From Flavobacterium flevense (GTDB taxonomy: Bacteria; Bacteroidota; Bacteroidia; Flavobacteriales; Flavobacteriaceae): a stretch of DNA of 64,000 nucleotides. Location: NCBI RefSeq assembly GCF_900142775.1, contig NZ_FRCC01000001.1, positions 496,001 through 560,000 of the forward strand, written 5' to 3'. Every line of letters starts with the position of its first letter. Within the stretch, counting starts at the first letter, position 1. Positions 45,278-54,250 of the stretch are shown piece by piece. The position numbers and the translations under genes are program-made. The notes beneath the pieces are model-generated. The model worked only from the letters and a program-made list of their open reading frames with translations, was not told the DNA's origin and ran no database searches.

Positions 45278-45838
45278 TTATAAATCGTCAATTTGCCTTC
45301 TTTTTTTATTTTTTAGTTGTTTAAATTGTGTAGGTGTTATCCCTGTTGTTTTTTTAAACTGATTACTCAAATGAGGTACGCTACTGTAATTCAACTGAAA
45401 AGCAATTTCACTCAGACTCAATTCGTTATAAATTAATAATTCTTTTACTTTTTCTATTTTTTGTGCAATAAAATAATGCTCGATTGTAATTCCTTCGGTT
45501 TCCGAAAACAAATTACTCAACGCACTGTAATCCTGATTTAAATCATCAGCAATGTAAGTGGACAAGTTTATTTTTAGTTTTTCATTTTGATAATGAACTA
45601 AGGTTACAATCAGATTTTTTATCCTTTCAATAGTCTTACTTATTTTGTCATCCAATAATTCAAAACCCAGTGCTTTTAGGTTTTCAGACAATAGGTGTTT
45701 TTGTCTTTCATTCAGTTCTTTCGAAATCTCCACTTCACCCAATTGCATCGAAAGTATGGGGATTTCCATTTTTTCGAAGACTGTTTTCACTGCCATTTCG
45801 CAGCGGTTGCAAACCATATTTTTAATGTAAACTTTCAT
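45278..45838 (-). CDS. AraC-family regulator with N-terminal HMA-like metal-binding domain
   Basis: 186 aa. The N-terminus MKVYIKNMVCNRCEM carries a CxxC pair (Cys10, Cys13) in an HMA-like fold of about 65 residues. Residues about 100-180 are an AraC DNA-binding domain (LLIYNELSLSEIAFQLNYSS, HLSNQFKKTTGITPTQFK). Fusion of a copper-type metal site to an AraC output suggests a copper sensor controlling the neighbouring island. It lies alone between the ATPase operon and the DUF3347 operon. Confidence 0.88.
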   Translation of the reverse strand: MKVYIKNMVCNRCEMAVKTVFEKMEIPILSMQLGEVEISKELNERQKHLLSENLKALGFELLDDKISKTIERIKNLIVTLVHYQNEKLKINLSTYIADDLNQDYSALSNLFSETEGITIEHYFIAQKIEKVKELLIYNELSLSEIAFQLNYSSVPHLSNQFKKTTGITPTQFKQLKNKKRRQIDDL

Positions 45839-45867
45839 TTGGAAAATTATTATTGGAACTAAACAAA

Positions 45868-45898
45868 AAAATCCTAACTCAAAATAAGCCAGGATTTT
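45868..45898 (-). terminator. Terminator after the DUF3347 gene
   Basis: AAAATCCT / AGGATTTT stem (45868-45875 with 45891-45898) with further short pairing in the loop and a T run. Confidence 0.6.
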
Positions 45899-45935
45899 AA
45901 TGAAATCAAATTTCGGGTTAATAAATCAAAAATGA

Positions 45936-46538
45936 TTATTGAATTTCTTTAATCATTCCGCCACAGCTTAGCATTTCAGAACCATAATACGGGTTTCTGA
46001 TTTCTTTTATTTCGCTTATCCAATAGCCATTTTTCCCTTCATTGTACATGGGGCAATAATCCTGATATAATTTCTTGTCAGTTCCAAAAGCAGCAATCAA
46101 ATTCGTAATATCTTTGCTTAAAACGGCAAAGTGTGTTCTTTGTGCTGCAATTTTACCATCATTGGAGACAATCAAATCTGCCTGCTTTTTAGCACTTTCG
46201 GTAATCGTTTTGTATTTATCAATCAATTTTGAGTCAATTTTTTCGGAATTAGTTGCCAGAACAGCATTAACAAAATCAGTTGCCGCCGTTGTAGCCTCTT
46301 TTGATTTATCATTAGCCAAAGCATTTTTGATTTTCAAATAGCCATTGATAATAGCTTCTGTAGCAACAGACGCTTTTACAGCATCACTCACTTCTGTTAT
46401 TTCATCTGCGGCTTCTGTTTCTTCTGCTTTTACTTCGGTTTCTTCTGTGGTATTTACTTTTTGTTCCTGTTTGTTTTTTTGGTTACAACTTATTAAAACA
46501 ACGACTAATAAGAGCGAAGACAGTATTAATTTTTTCAT
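45936..46538 (-). CDS. DUF3347 lipoprotein
   Basis: 200 aa. Lipoprotein signal with lipobox VVLISC then Asn. A Glu-rich linker precedes the DUF3347 helical domain (VATEAIINGYLKIKNALAND), ending in YCPMYNEGKNGYW and MLSCGGMIKE, a Cys/Met-containing end typical of this family in metal-efflux clusters. Function unproven; a copper-binding role in the periplasm is inferred. Last gene of the 48359-45936 operon. Confidence 0.87.
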   Translation of the reverse strand: MKKLILSSLLLVVVLISCNQKNKQEQKVNTTEETEVKAEETEAADEITEVSDAVKASVATEAIINGYLKIKNALANDKSKEATTAATDFVNAVLATNSEKIDSKLIDKYKTITESAKKQADLIVSNDGKIAAQRTHFAVLSKDITNLIAAFGTDKKLYQDYCPMYNEGKNGYWISEIKEIRNPYYGSEMLSCGGMIKEIQ

Positions 46539-46576
46539 TTTTTTATATTTTAATTTATTTAAATTAATTGGTTACA

Positions 46577-47377
46577 TTAATTGGTTACATTAAAAAAAGT
46601 ATATTCTAATTTGAGTAAAATACTATTGGCACTGATGCGTTCCATATCTGAATAAATCTGGCGGCGGTAAGCTAAATCTATTCTCGCCTGACTGTTGACA
46701 ATAAACTGAATCGAAGGTACTACATCTAAATAAGATTTCCCATTTTGATTCAACCGTTGCCCCAATAATTCCAGCATCGCATTAATATTAGTCTGTTTAA
46801 AATTAGTATATTTTTTAGGATACATCAATTGCCCCACCGAAAAAGTGTAGTTCATTGCACTGTTGCTCCATTCGTCTGGAAAAATATTACCCTGATTATT
46901 AAACGCTCTTTCATAACTAATGCTTGCACTCAAAGCGGTTTTATTAATCAATTGAGTGGCTACAGTTCCTATTTCGTAACCCGAATTCATCCCCATGGTT
47001 TCTATATCTTCCTGATGAATCTCAGCATTACTGGTACTTATCCTTCCATAAGCTGCTAGTCTAAAATGACTATGCAAATCATCAACGGAGAAAAAACGGT
47101 ATTTAGCATACAAACTTCCTCCTTCGAGCATTAGATCGCCTTGTTTATCACTCAAAAATGCCGAAGCATGAACCATCCAGTCTTTGTTAACACCCCACAT
47201 TAATTCGGGCATGTTGTGGTAATTGTATCCTCCCGTTTTTTTGAATGCAAAAAGGCTCATATCCCTGACTCCTATTGAAGCCGTAGGCATGTTACTCGCT
47301 GGTTCTGTCATTACAAATAATTCCTGGGCATGGATTTGAAAACTCAAAAAACTTACTAAGATTACAAAATATTTCAT
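46577..47377 (-). CDS. Predicted outer-membrane beta-barrel protein of the copper island
   Basis: 266 aa, signal peptide ending QIHAQ. Alternating aromatic and polar strands, ending in LKLEYTFFNVTN. Begins EPASNMPTASIGVRDMS, with many Met and His residues early (NYHNMPELMWG, HASAF). No named family recognised; it may be a porin-like or transport-associated protein. It abuts the HMA gene with no gap, so it belongs to that operon. Confidence 0.8.
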   Translation of the reverse strand: MKYFVILVSFLSFQIHAQELFVMTEPASNMPTASIGVRDMSLFAFKKTGGYNYHNMPELMWGVNKDWMVHASAFLSDKQGDLMLEGGSLYAKYRFFSVDDLHSHFRLAAYGRISTSNAEIHQEDIETMGMNSGYEIGTVATQLINKTALSASISYERAFNNQGNIFPDEWSNSAMNYTFSVGQLMYPKKYTNFKQTNINAMLELLGQRLNQNGKSYLDVVPSIQFIVNSQARIDLAYRRQIYSDMERISANSILLKLEYTFFNVTN

Positions 47378-47902
47378 CTAGATTATTTTTACATAATAAG
47401 TTCCTTCTTCTTTACCCGAAACATTATATTTAGAAAGCATTTTAGCCGATTTTTTATACTCTTTTTTAGTAACAAAACCACTGTTTAGTACTTTCAGTCT
47501 TAATTTTTCGTTAGCCGCTTTTTCATCTGAATCTACAAAAATATAGGTACCGCTTGCATTTTTAAAACTGTCATTGTCTTTTGGTTTCACATTATTAGCA
47601 TCGATAGTTAAAATCATAGATCCAACAAAAAAACCTGTCTTTTCAATATTATTCTTTAAATCTTGCGGAGTTATTGAGCTGTTCTTTTTTAAATTAACTA
47701 CAAAGGTATTGCTGTTTAAATCAATCATTACCTTTTCTACTTCAGGCATTGCTTTCAGTTGTTTGTTGATGGCATTAGAACACATGGAACAAGTCAAACC
47801 TGTAGCTACAATTTCGGCTTTTGAAATTTGTGCATACGAAGTTGTCATGCCTATCAGCATTATCAGAACAATACATCTTTTTATAATCATATCTGTTTTC
47901 AT
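47378..47902 (-). CDS. Secreted HMA-domain protein (copper chaperone-like)
   Basis: 174 aa. The ATG at 47902 is chosen: it gives a clean signal peptide (MKTDMIIKRCIVLIMLIGMT, ending TSYAQ), it has an AAAAAG-type ribosome site in front, and the longer open frame would overlap the next gene. HMA domain with TCSMC (Cys38, Cys41) for copper. The C-terminal half (SGTYIFVDSDEKAANEKLR, YVKII) is a separate alpha/beta part without a named family. Its stop is adjacent to the downstream barrel gene. Confidence 0.85.
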   Translation of the reverse strand: MKTDMIIKRCIVLIMLIGMTTSYAQISKAEIVATGLTCSMCSNAINKQLKAMPEVEKVMIDLNSNTFVVNLKKNSSITPQDLKNNIEKTGFFVGSMILTIDANNVKPKDNDSFKNASGTYIFVDSDEKAANEKLRLKVLNSGFVTKKEYKKSAKMLSKYNVSGKEEGTYYVKII

Positions 47903-47984
47903 CTTTTTATTTTTTTTATCATTCACTACAGTCTTTTTCGAATACAAAAATGACCCAAAAGACTGTAGTAATAAAATGGAGGCA

Positions 47985-48359
47985 TTAGTGCTTATGCTCT
48001 TCTTTTTTAGTAGTTTCAGTAGTTTTTCTATCATATTGACAACAAGTATGCAGTTTGTTATACTGCTCGTCAGTTGCTGAAAACTTATCACTATCATAAC
48101 CCGCTTTAGCAATTCGACTCAAAATTTCGTCTGAACTTGTTTTAGTGGAATCATAAGTCAGTTTTGCCATTTTAGAATTGACATCCCATTCTACAACAGC
48201 TACTTTTTTAAGATTTCCGGCTGTTTCAATTTTCTTTTTACACATCTCACAGTTACCTGATATTTTTACGGTTTCTGTTTTTTTGTTTTTAATTTGTGCG
48301 TTAACACTTATTGATAGCAATACTACAGCTGCCATCATTATTTTTTTAAATGATTTCAT
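47985..48359 (-). CDS. Secreted HMA-domain protein with Cys/His-rich tail
   Basis: 124 aa, signal peptide ending SVNAQ. HMA fold with CEMC (Cys37, Cys40) and a C-terminal HTCCQYDR ... EEHKH end that adds more metal ligands. Probably shuttles copper in the periplasm. First gene of the 48359-45936 operon; the second HMA protein follows after an 82-bp gap. Confidence 0.88.
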   Translation of the reverse strand: MKSFKKIMMAAVVLLSISVNAQIKNKKTETVKISGNCEMCKKKIETAGNLKKVAVVEWDVNSKMAKLTYDSTKTSSDEILSRIAKAGYDSDKFSATDEQYNKLHTCCQYDRKTTETTKKEEHKH

Positions 48360-48506
48360 GATTGAATGTTTTTTTTTTGTGAAAGGATTAATTCATAACA
48401 AATAGTCTGAATCAACTATTGTTCTTTTAAATTAATCGAAAAATAAATGAATTTGTAAAGTAATTTGCTTTGAAATGGATAGACCAATGGCTATCAGCAA
48501 AGGAAT

Positions 48507-48875
48507 TTAGCCTATTTTAGGTATTAGCCACAGACTTGAATATCCGTCAGAAGGAACAGATACGGTGTTAGAAAAATTTTGTTTTTTTTCTGAAAAATTG
48601 AAATTCATTACCGGAAATTCGTACTGAATTGTTGAAGTAATTCCAATATTTACCGAAGAAACACTACACATTGACTGTCCGCATTTTCCGGAACAACCTT
48701 TGTCTTTTGATTCTTTAGATGTTGTTTTTTTACTACAACAATCTTTCATTTTTGTTTTAGAAGACATTTCCATCTTACAGGAATGATTGCCTGAATCTGA
48801 ACCACATGCATAGCTTGTTCCGGGCATCAGGAAGAAGCCCAGTAATACAATTAATATGAAGTGGATTTTATTCAT
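48507..48875 (-). CDS. Small secreted Cys-rich protein of the copper island
   Basis: 122 aa, signal peptide MNKIHFILIVLLGFFLMPG then TSYA. The mature part has seven Cys in about 50 residues (SCKMEM, DCCSKK, GCSGKCGQSMC) with many Lys and Ser, then a Phe/Tyr-rich tail. It looks like a metal-binding or metal-buffering protein. No family recognised. A separate unit with its own promoter. Confidence 0.8.
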   Translation of the reverse strand: MNKIHFILIVLLGFFLMPGTSYACGSDSGNHSCKMEMSSKTKMKDCCSKKTTSKESKDKGCSGKCGQSMCSVSSVNIGITSTIQYEFPVMNFNFSEKKQNFSNTVSVPSDGYSSLWLIPKIG

Positions 48876-48894
48876 TTTTAGATCTTACAACGTA

Positions 48895-48921
48895 CAAAAT
48901 TAATCATTTTTGCTTCCGCAA
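48895..48921 (-). promoter_or_regulatory. Promoter candidate for the Cys-rich gene
   Basis: On the minus strand TTG (48921-48919), 16-nt spacer, TAATTTTG (48902-48895). The spacer is one short of the usual range. The start codon lies 19 bp further. Confidence 0.45.
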
Positions 48922-48965
48922 AAGTAAAAATGATTGGTTTTATGATTTTTTTATAGATAAACAGA

Positions 48966-49307
48966 TTATTTATCTCCTAACAAAAGACTCACAAGTGACT
49001 GAGAAACCGATAAAATAATACTGAATATCAAAGCTGTAAAAAAGGTGTCAACATCAAATCCGCCCACTATATTATCACATAAAATAATTATCAAACCATT
49101 GATAACCAACAAAAATAATCCCAATGTAAAAATTGTTATCGGCAATGTAAACAACACTAAAATAGGTTTAATAAAAAGATTAAGCAACCCTAAAACGATG
49201 GCAACAAAAAGTGCCGTAGTAAAACTGGCTACATGAACACCACTCATAAAATGAGCAATCAATAATACTAAAACGGAAGTAGTAAGAACTTTTATAATTA
49301 ATTTCAT
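48966..49307 (-). CDS. Phage-holin-family / YvlD-like four-helix membrane protein
   Basis: 113 aa, four predicted membrane helices (VLTTSVLVLLIAHFMSG; FTTALFVAIVLGLLNLFIKP; ITIFTLGLFLLVINGLII; TFFTALIFSIILSVSQSL). The NLFIKPILVLFTLPITIFT signature is typical of the chromosomal family named phage holin 4 family 2. No phage genes lie nearby, so a holin role is unlikely; function unknown. Confidence 0.9.
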   Translation of the reverse strand: MKLIIKVLTTSVLVLLIAHFMSGVHVASFTTALFVAIVLGLLNLFIKPILVLFTLPITIFTLGLFLLVINGLIIILCDNIVGGFDVDTFFTALIFSIILSVSQSLVSLLLGDK

Positions 49308-49379
49308 TTCTGCATGTATTTTTTAAACTTGTATAAAAGTACAATTTATTTTAAAAATATTATTTTAAAAACATTCGGT

Positions 49380-51296
49380 TTATTTTGTAACCCCCTCAGT
49401 AGTCATTACAATTGGTTTTATAGTTCCATCTGGATTATATTCTAATATATCAATACAAACGGAGCGGCTATAACTGGAACCATTAGTTTGTATCGCTCCG
49501 TTATGATAAATAAAATACGGCTGTCCTTTAAACTCTAAAATAGCCTGATGATTCGTATTTGAATTTCCTGAAATTTCATTTAGAATTCCTTTGTATACAT
49601 AAGGTCCTTCTATGTTATCTGCCATTGCATAAGCAATTTTCTCAGGAAAACCGCTGGCATAACTAAGATAATATTTTCCATCTTTTTTATGAACCCAGGG
49701 TGCTTCTGTAAATTTAAATTCTTCAAAATCTATTTTCTTAATTGCACCGTCAATTTCAATCATATTCTCTTTGAGTTTAGCATAATAGCAAACTCCATTA
49801 CCCCAAAACAACCAGGCTTGTCCATTATCATCTATAAAAACCGTAGGATCAATACATGTCCATGAATGGGTAGAAGCAAAACAATCTGCATTAGTCAATA
49901 ACGGTTTTCCTAGTGCATCTTTGTAAGGACCTTGTGGTTTATCAGCAACTGCAACTCCAATTCCGGAGCCATTTGTACTAATGTACCAATAATATTTTCC
50001 ATTTCTCTTAATTGCTTGCCCTGCATAAGCGTCATTGGTTTTATCCCATTTAAAATCTTCAATTTTTAAAGGCACCGGATATTCAATCCAATTTTTCAAA
50101 TCAGTAGTTGAAAAAACCAGCCAATCTTTCAGTTTATAGCTTTTTTGTCCGCCTTCAAAATCATGCCCTGTAAACAACCACAAGGTATCATTTTCAACAA
50201 AAGCTGCCGGATCAGCAGTAAATTTATGTTTGATTATTGGGTTTTCTTCTGATTTGAAACGAAATGTGCCATCTTCAGAAGTTAATAGCTTTTGAGGAAC
50301 GCCGCCCCATTTTTCCTGTAATCTTATTGCTTCTTCTGTTGTAATTCCTAAAACACTTCCATGTCTTGGAAAAAAATCTTTAGTAAACGATTCTGTTTTC
50401 TCTGTAAAATGATACAAATCTTTGGAACGTTGAAATTCATATCTCCCACTAGAATACAAATCATACATTAAGATATATTCGTCGCTGTTATTCAATTTAA
50501 AAACCGAAGAACCTTCTACATTTGTGTTTGTATCAGCATAAGCGTCTAAATATTCGAAACTTTCTTTCCAAGGTCCTTGTAATTTCTTACTTGTAGCCTG
50601 TTTAATTCCGTTTTTAATTTCTTTCCCATTTTCATCTTTTGTATTTCCTTTGTAGAAAAAATGATAAGTACCATCTTTATAAATGACATCCCCATCTATT
50701 GCACCATCTTTTGCGCTGAACATTAATTTAGGTTCTTGTTCAAAACCGGTAAAATCTTTATTCGCATAAGCACAATAGAAATCCAATTTTAAATTATAGT
50801 TAAACCGAACCGTAAAATACACCAGATACTTTTTAGCTTTAACATCATAAAAAGTCTGAGGAGCCCACACCCATTTTATATCTTTAAATTTCTTAGGGTA
50901 TAATTTTTCCAAATCTATTGCCGATGATTTCCAATCCAAAAGATTTTTTGAATACAGCAGCACAATTCCCGGATTGTAATCCCAGCCATTTTTCTTTGTA
51001 TTCATATCGGTGGCAACCATATAAAAACTATTTCCATCAGCACCTCTAAGAATATGAGGATCCCGAATACCACCTGTATTCGAAATATCTTTGGACGGTA
51101 TTATTGGTTCATTATTATTTAGCGCTTTCCAGTTAATGGCATCATCACTTACTGCAAAACGCAACTGTTCTTGTTTTTCGGCAGGACCTTTACCTTCAAA
51201 ATAAGCAAAGAGATAGCCTTTTAAATCTTTCTTTTGAGCATTTAAACCGGACACAAACAAAATACTGCAGAATACTATTTTAAATATCGCCTTCAT
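49380..51296 (-). CDS. Tandem-propeller GH43 protein (arabinosidase/xylosidase-like)
   Basis: 638 aa from the ATG at 51296, preferred over 51314 because it removes overlap with the upstream gene and leaves a signal peptide ending SGLNAQ. Two five-bladed propellers: residues about 25-325 resemble the adjacent gene's product (GGIRDPHILRGADGN, WVWAPQTFYD, HGSVLGITTEEA); residues about 330-638 form a canonical GH43 with Asp362 (TADPAAF), Asp483 (CIDPTVF) and Glu531 (FTEAPWV). The first unit may act or only bind. Substrate probably arabinose- or xylose-containing polysaccharide. Second gene of an operon with the lipoprotein GH43-like gene. Confidence 0.88.
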   Translation of the reverse strand: MKAIFKIVFCSILFVSGLNAQKKDLKGYLFAYFEGKGPAEKQEQLRFAVSDDAINWKALNNNEPIIPSKDISNTGGIRDPHILRGADGNSFYMVATDMNTKKNGWDYNPGIVLLYSKNLLDWKSSAIDLEKLYPKKFKDIKWVWAPQTFYDVKAKKYLVYFTVRFNYNLKLDFYCAYANKDFTGFEQEPKLMFSAKDGAIDGDVIYKDGTYHFFYKGNTKDENGKEIKNGIKQATSKKLQGPWKESFEYLDAYADTNTNVEGSSVFKLNNSDEYILMYDLYSSGRYEFQRSKDLYHFTEKTESFTKDFFPRHGSVLGITTEEAIRLQEKWGGVPQKLLTSEDGTFRFKSEENPIIKHKFTADPAAFVENDTLWLFTGHDFEGGQKSYKLKDWLVFSTTDLKNWIEYPVPLKIEDFKWDKTNDAYAGQAIKRNGKYYWYISTNGSGIGVAVADKPQGPYKDALGKPLLTNADCFASTHSWTCIDPTVFIDDNGQAWLFWGNGVCYYAKLKENMIEIDGAIKKIDFEEFKFTEAPWVHKKDGKYYLSYASGFPEKIAYAMADNIEGPYVYKGILNEISGNSNTNHQAILEFKGQPYFIYHNGAIQTNGSSYSRSVCIDILEYNPDGTIKPIVMTTEGVTK

Positions 51297-51297
51297 C

Positions 51298-52425
51298 TTA
51301 TTTTTTAGTATCAAATGAGAAATTGGTATTCCAGTGTTTCGCTAAACTTTCCGCTTCTTTTTTAGTCAGATGAATTACTGAGCCGTGTTTTTGAACTGAA
51401 AAATTAGTACGTTTCATCACTCCCTGATCAAAATGTCCCAGATCAGTAAAGGTTTTAAAATCGGTAGTTTCTGCAAATCCAAAATTGTGTGGTTTGACAC
51501 TAAAAATATCGTACATCAATACCCATTTGTTTTCACCAATACGTTTAAAAACATTAGGTGCTTCACATGATTTTTTTTCGAAATCTATTTGTTCCGGCTG
51601 GTACACATAACCGCTATTTATTTTGTTCGAAAATGCCATTTTAATTCCACCCGGATTTTCCTGTGCTACGTACATCATGCAAAATCTTCCGTCAGGCAAT
51701 TTAGTAATATCAGCATCTAAAATTTGTTTGGTTTCATCAGGATATTCAAAAAGAATTTCCGGAGCAGTTTCAAGAGCTGTAAACAAATCATTCATATAAG
51801 CATAATATAATTTGGTACGTCCCTTGCCTTTTCGCATGGTAAAATAAATCATGATTTTCCCTTTTGCGGCATCATAAATCAATTCAGGTGCCCAGACACA
51901 ACCCACATTCCACTCCGGATATAAGTTAGCTATATCTAAAATCGAATGCGACCAGTGAATTAAATCTTTTGATTTCATCAACACTAAATCCCTGTTGTTT
52001 CCCCAGTCATATTTTTCCTGAGGACGCTCCCAATCGGTATCGCGATAGCCTTTTTGTTTCCCGTAAATATGCAAATCCGTCATTGCTATATAAAAATAGC
52101 CATCGTTTCCACGCATGATATAAGGATCCCGAATTCCTTTTTGCTCTGCAATAGTATCCCCGGCAACAACAGGTTTCCCACTATTAACATCCGTAAATGT
52201 ATAGCCGTCATCGCTCAGGGCAAAATACAATCCGTGGGTATCATCTTTAAAATAAGTCATTAAATACGCATCCATTTTCTCTTCTGAAGCGTTATTTTTA
52301 TTTTTTACAGCGTCACAGCTTTGTAAAAAAAGAATACCCAACAGATAGCAAACAACTCTTTGGGATTTTAAAAGCTTTAAAAAATCAACTTTTAGCGATA
52401 CATTAGGACTAATAGTAACTATCAT
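51298..52425 (-). CDS. GH43-like beta-propeller lipoprotein
   Basis: 375 aa. The N-terminus is longer than usual before the hydrophobic stretch and lipobox (LFLQSC); a later alternative start is possible. Propeller motifs GIRDPYIMRGNDG, VGCVWAPELIYD, SCEAPNVFKR and HGSVIHLTKKEA parallel the N-terminal unit of the next gene. Probably an arabinosidase-like or glycan-binding protein on the cell surface. Promoter seen upstream. Confidence 0.87.
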   Translation of the reverse strand: MIVTISPNVSLKVDFLKLLKSQRVVCYLLGILFLQSCDAVKNKNNASEEKMDAYLMTYFKDDTHGLYFALSDDGYTFTDVNSGKPVVAGDTIAEQKGIRDPYIMRGNDGYFYIAMTDLHIYGKQKGYRDTDWERPQEKYDWGNNRDLVLMKSKDLIHWSHSILDIANLYPEWNVGCVWAPELIYDAAKGKIMIYFTMRKGKGRTKLYYAYMNDLFTALETAPEILFEYPDETKQILDADITKLPDGRFCMMYVAQENPGGIKMAFSNKINSGYVYQPEQIDFEKKSCEAPNVFKRIGENKWVLMYDIFSVKPHNFGFAETTDFKTFTDLGHFDQGVMKRTNFSVQKHGSVIHLTKKEAESLAKHWNTNFSFDTKK

Positions 52426-52474
52426 TTTATTTCTGGTTAGGCGGTTGTATAGATTTTATAATATTCGAAGATTA

Positions 52475-52505
52475 CAAACATAAGTGTTTTTTATACATTT
52501 ATCAA
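52475..52505 (-). promoter_or_regulatory. Promoter of the GH43 operon
   Basis: Minus strand TTG (52505-52503), 20-nt spacer, TATGTTTG (52482-52475). A full consensus match, about 50 bp upstream of the first start codon. Confidence 0.55.
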
Positions 52506-52535
52506 AATATCATTTTAATTTTCTTCCAAAAAAAA

Positions 52536-52557
52536 ACAGCAACCCGAAAGTTGCTGT
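52536..52557 (-). terminator. Terminator after the 52593-53354 hydrolase
   Basis: 8-bp stem ACAGCAAC / GTTGCTGT (52536-52543 with 52550-52557) followed by a run of eight or more T on the minus strand. Confidence 0.85.
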
Positions 52558-52592
52558 TGTATATAAAATTGCTGTTTAAAAAAATCAACAGC

Positions 52593-53354
52593 TTATTTTA
52601 AAAACGAAATCACCATTTGGAAAAACAAAGCAGGATTTTCGGCATGAAGCCAATGTCCTGCATTTGGGATTGTTTCGAGCTTCATTAACGGAAAAAGCTC
52701 CGCCATATTTTCGATATCAGTATCTAAAATATAATTAGAACTACCGCCACGGATAAAAAGAGTCGGTTTTTCAAAAATCAATTCAGATGGTAATGGCACA
52801 CCAATTTCTTCAATTTTTTCATTAAAAACAGCCAGATTAAATCGGAATGCTAATTGTCCCGGCTCTTGCCAATACAAGTTTTTTAATAAAAATTGTCTTG
52901 TTCCAAAATCAGTTATGTATTCACTCAACGTTGCTTCTACATCAGCACGACTTGGTTTAACCGAAAAATCTACGGCATTCAGTCCTGCTAAAATGGTTTG
53001 ATGATGTTGCGGATAAAACTTAGGACCAATATCGGCAACAATTAATTTATCGACCATTTCCGGATATCTGGCGGCAAAAAGCATGGCTGTTTTTCCTCCC
53101 ATGGAGTGTCCAAGTAAATGAATGGATTGCAAATCATGTGCCTGACAATACTCCAGAATATCCTGAGCCATCAGTTCATAACTAAAATCTTCGGTTTGCA
53201 GACTTCTTCCATGATTGCGCAAATCCAACAAGTGAACCTGAAATCCTTCAGCTGCAAATTGACTTCCTAAGGTTTTCCAGTTGTCTGACATTCCCAGAAA
53301 TCCGTGTAATATTAAAAATGGTTTTCCTTCGCCTTCTATTTTTGAATACAACAT
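52593..53354 (-). CDS. Alpha/beta-hydrolase (YbfF-like esterase)
   Basis: 253 aa, cytoplasmic. Motifs HGFLGMSDNW (oxyanion), LLGHSMGGKTA with Ser84, and NAGHWLHAENP with His234. Similar to YbfF-type thioesterases/esterases; substrate unknown. Located after pdxJ on the same strand, with a 65-bp spacer containing a TAGATTT heptamer run. Confidence 0.9.
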   Translation of the reverse strand: MLYSKIEGEGKPFLILHGFLGMSDNWKTLGSQFAAEGFQVHLLDLRNHGRSLQTEDFSYELMAQDILEYCQAHDLQSIHLLGHSMGGKTAMLFAARYPEMVDKLIVADIGPKFYPQHHQTILAGLNAVDFSVKPSRADVEATLSEYITDFGTRQFLLKNLYWQEPGQLAFRFNLAVFNEKIEEIGVPLPSELIFEKPTLFIRGGSSNYILDTDIENMAELFPLMKLETIPNAGHWLHAENPALFFQMVISFLK

Positions 53355-53361
53355 TTAATTC

Positions 53362-53381
53362 TAGATTTTAGATTTTAGATT
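53362..53381. repeat. TAGATTT heptamer run
   Basis: TAGATTT, TAGATTT, TAGATT in direct array (53362-53381), between the alpha/beta hydrolase and pdxJ. Similar in form to the TTAGAAG heptamers near clpP and tig. Confidence 0.6.
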
Positions 53382-53419
53382 GCAGAAAAAATCCCTGCTT
53401 AATCTTCAATCAATTGATA

Positions 53420-54133
53420 TTATTTTAATTTTCTTAAATACATATTCACTACATTTTCCAAGCCTAAATAAAGTGCTTCGGCAATTAGAGCATGACCTAT
53501 AGAAACCTCTAATAATCCGGGAATATTTTGTTTGAAAAACTGAATATTATCTAAACTTAAATCGTGTCCTGCATTGATTCCTAATCCCAATTCATTAGCT
53601 AAAACAGCCGATTTTACATACGGATCAATTCCTTTTTCGTTTCCAAGGCTATATTGATGTGCAAAAGCTTCCGTGTACAACTCAATTCGATCTGTCCCTG
53701 TTTTTTTAGCACCTTCAATCATTTCTAATTCAGGATCAACAAAAATGGAAGTTCTGATTCCGTTACGTTGAAATTCCTGAATCATTTCCGTTAAATAAGC
53801 TTGATTTTTAACCGTATCCCAGCCTGCTGATGAAGTAATAGCACCAATGGCATCAGGAACCAGCGTAACCTGTTCAGGCTTGCATTCGAGAACTAAATCA
53901 ATAAAATTATGCTGCGGATTGCCTTCTATATTGAATTCGGTATAAACAATGGGTCTCAAATCGCGGGCATCCTGATAGCGAATATGACGCTCATCGGGAC
54001 GTGGATGAATGGTGATCCCCTGTCCCCCAAATTTCTGAATATCAGTGGCTACTTTTAATAAATCGGGCACATTTCCGCCACGGGCATTACGTAAAGTAGC
54101 TATTTTATTGATATTTACACTTAACTTTGTCAT
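53420..54133 (-). CDS. pdxJ: Pyridoxine 5'-phosphate synthase
   Basis: 237 aa, TIM barrel. Start [18 protein letters not shown] and [13 protein letters not shown] (His43, Arg45) match PdxJ active-site residues; YTEFNIEG carries the conserved acidic residue and GINAGHDLS is the later phosphate-binding motif. Completes vitamin B6 synthesis. A -7 match CAAAAATA is at 54175-54182 on the plus strand. Divergent from the CBS-nadK run. Confidence 0.96.
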   Translation of the reverse strand: MTKLSVNINKIATLRNARGGNVPDLLKVATDIQKFGGQGITIHPRPDERHIRYQDARDLRPIVYTEFNIEGNPQHNFIDLVLECKPEQVTLVPDAIGAITSSAGWDTVKNQAYLTEMIQEFQRNGIRTSIFVDPELEMIEGAKKTGTDRIELYTEAFAHQYSLGNEKGIDPYVKSAVLANELGLGINAGHDLSLDNIQFFKQNIPGLLEVSIGHALIAEALYLGLENVVNMYLRKLK

Positions 54134-54250
54134 TGAAAACGCTTTTTGATTACGAAAAAACTATAATTTGGTTGCAAAAATACAAAGTAAAAGCTAGGCG
54201 TTTTTGCCTTTTTTTGATTATTTTGCATAAAAATTGAGGACTTAGATAAA

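Noticed and set aside
47903..48112. 70-residue extension of the HMA protein
   Set aside because: It overlaps the upstream HMA gene and places the signal peptide internally; ATG 47902 fits better.
48966..49307. Prophage remnant suggested by a holin-family protein
   Set aside because: No phage structural, integrase or lysis genes lie nearby; this family is widely chromosomal.
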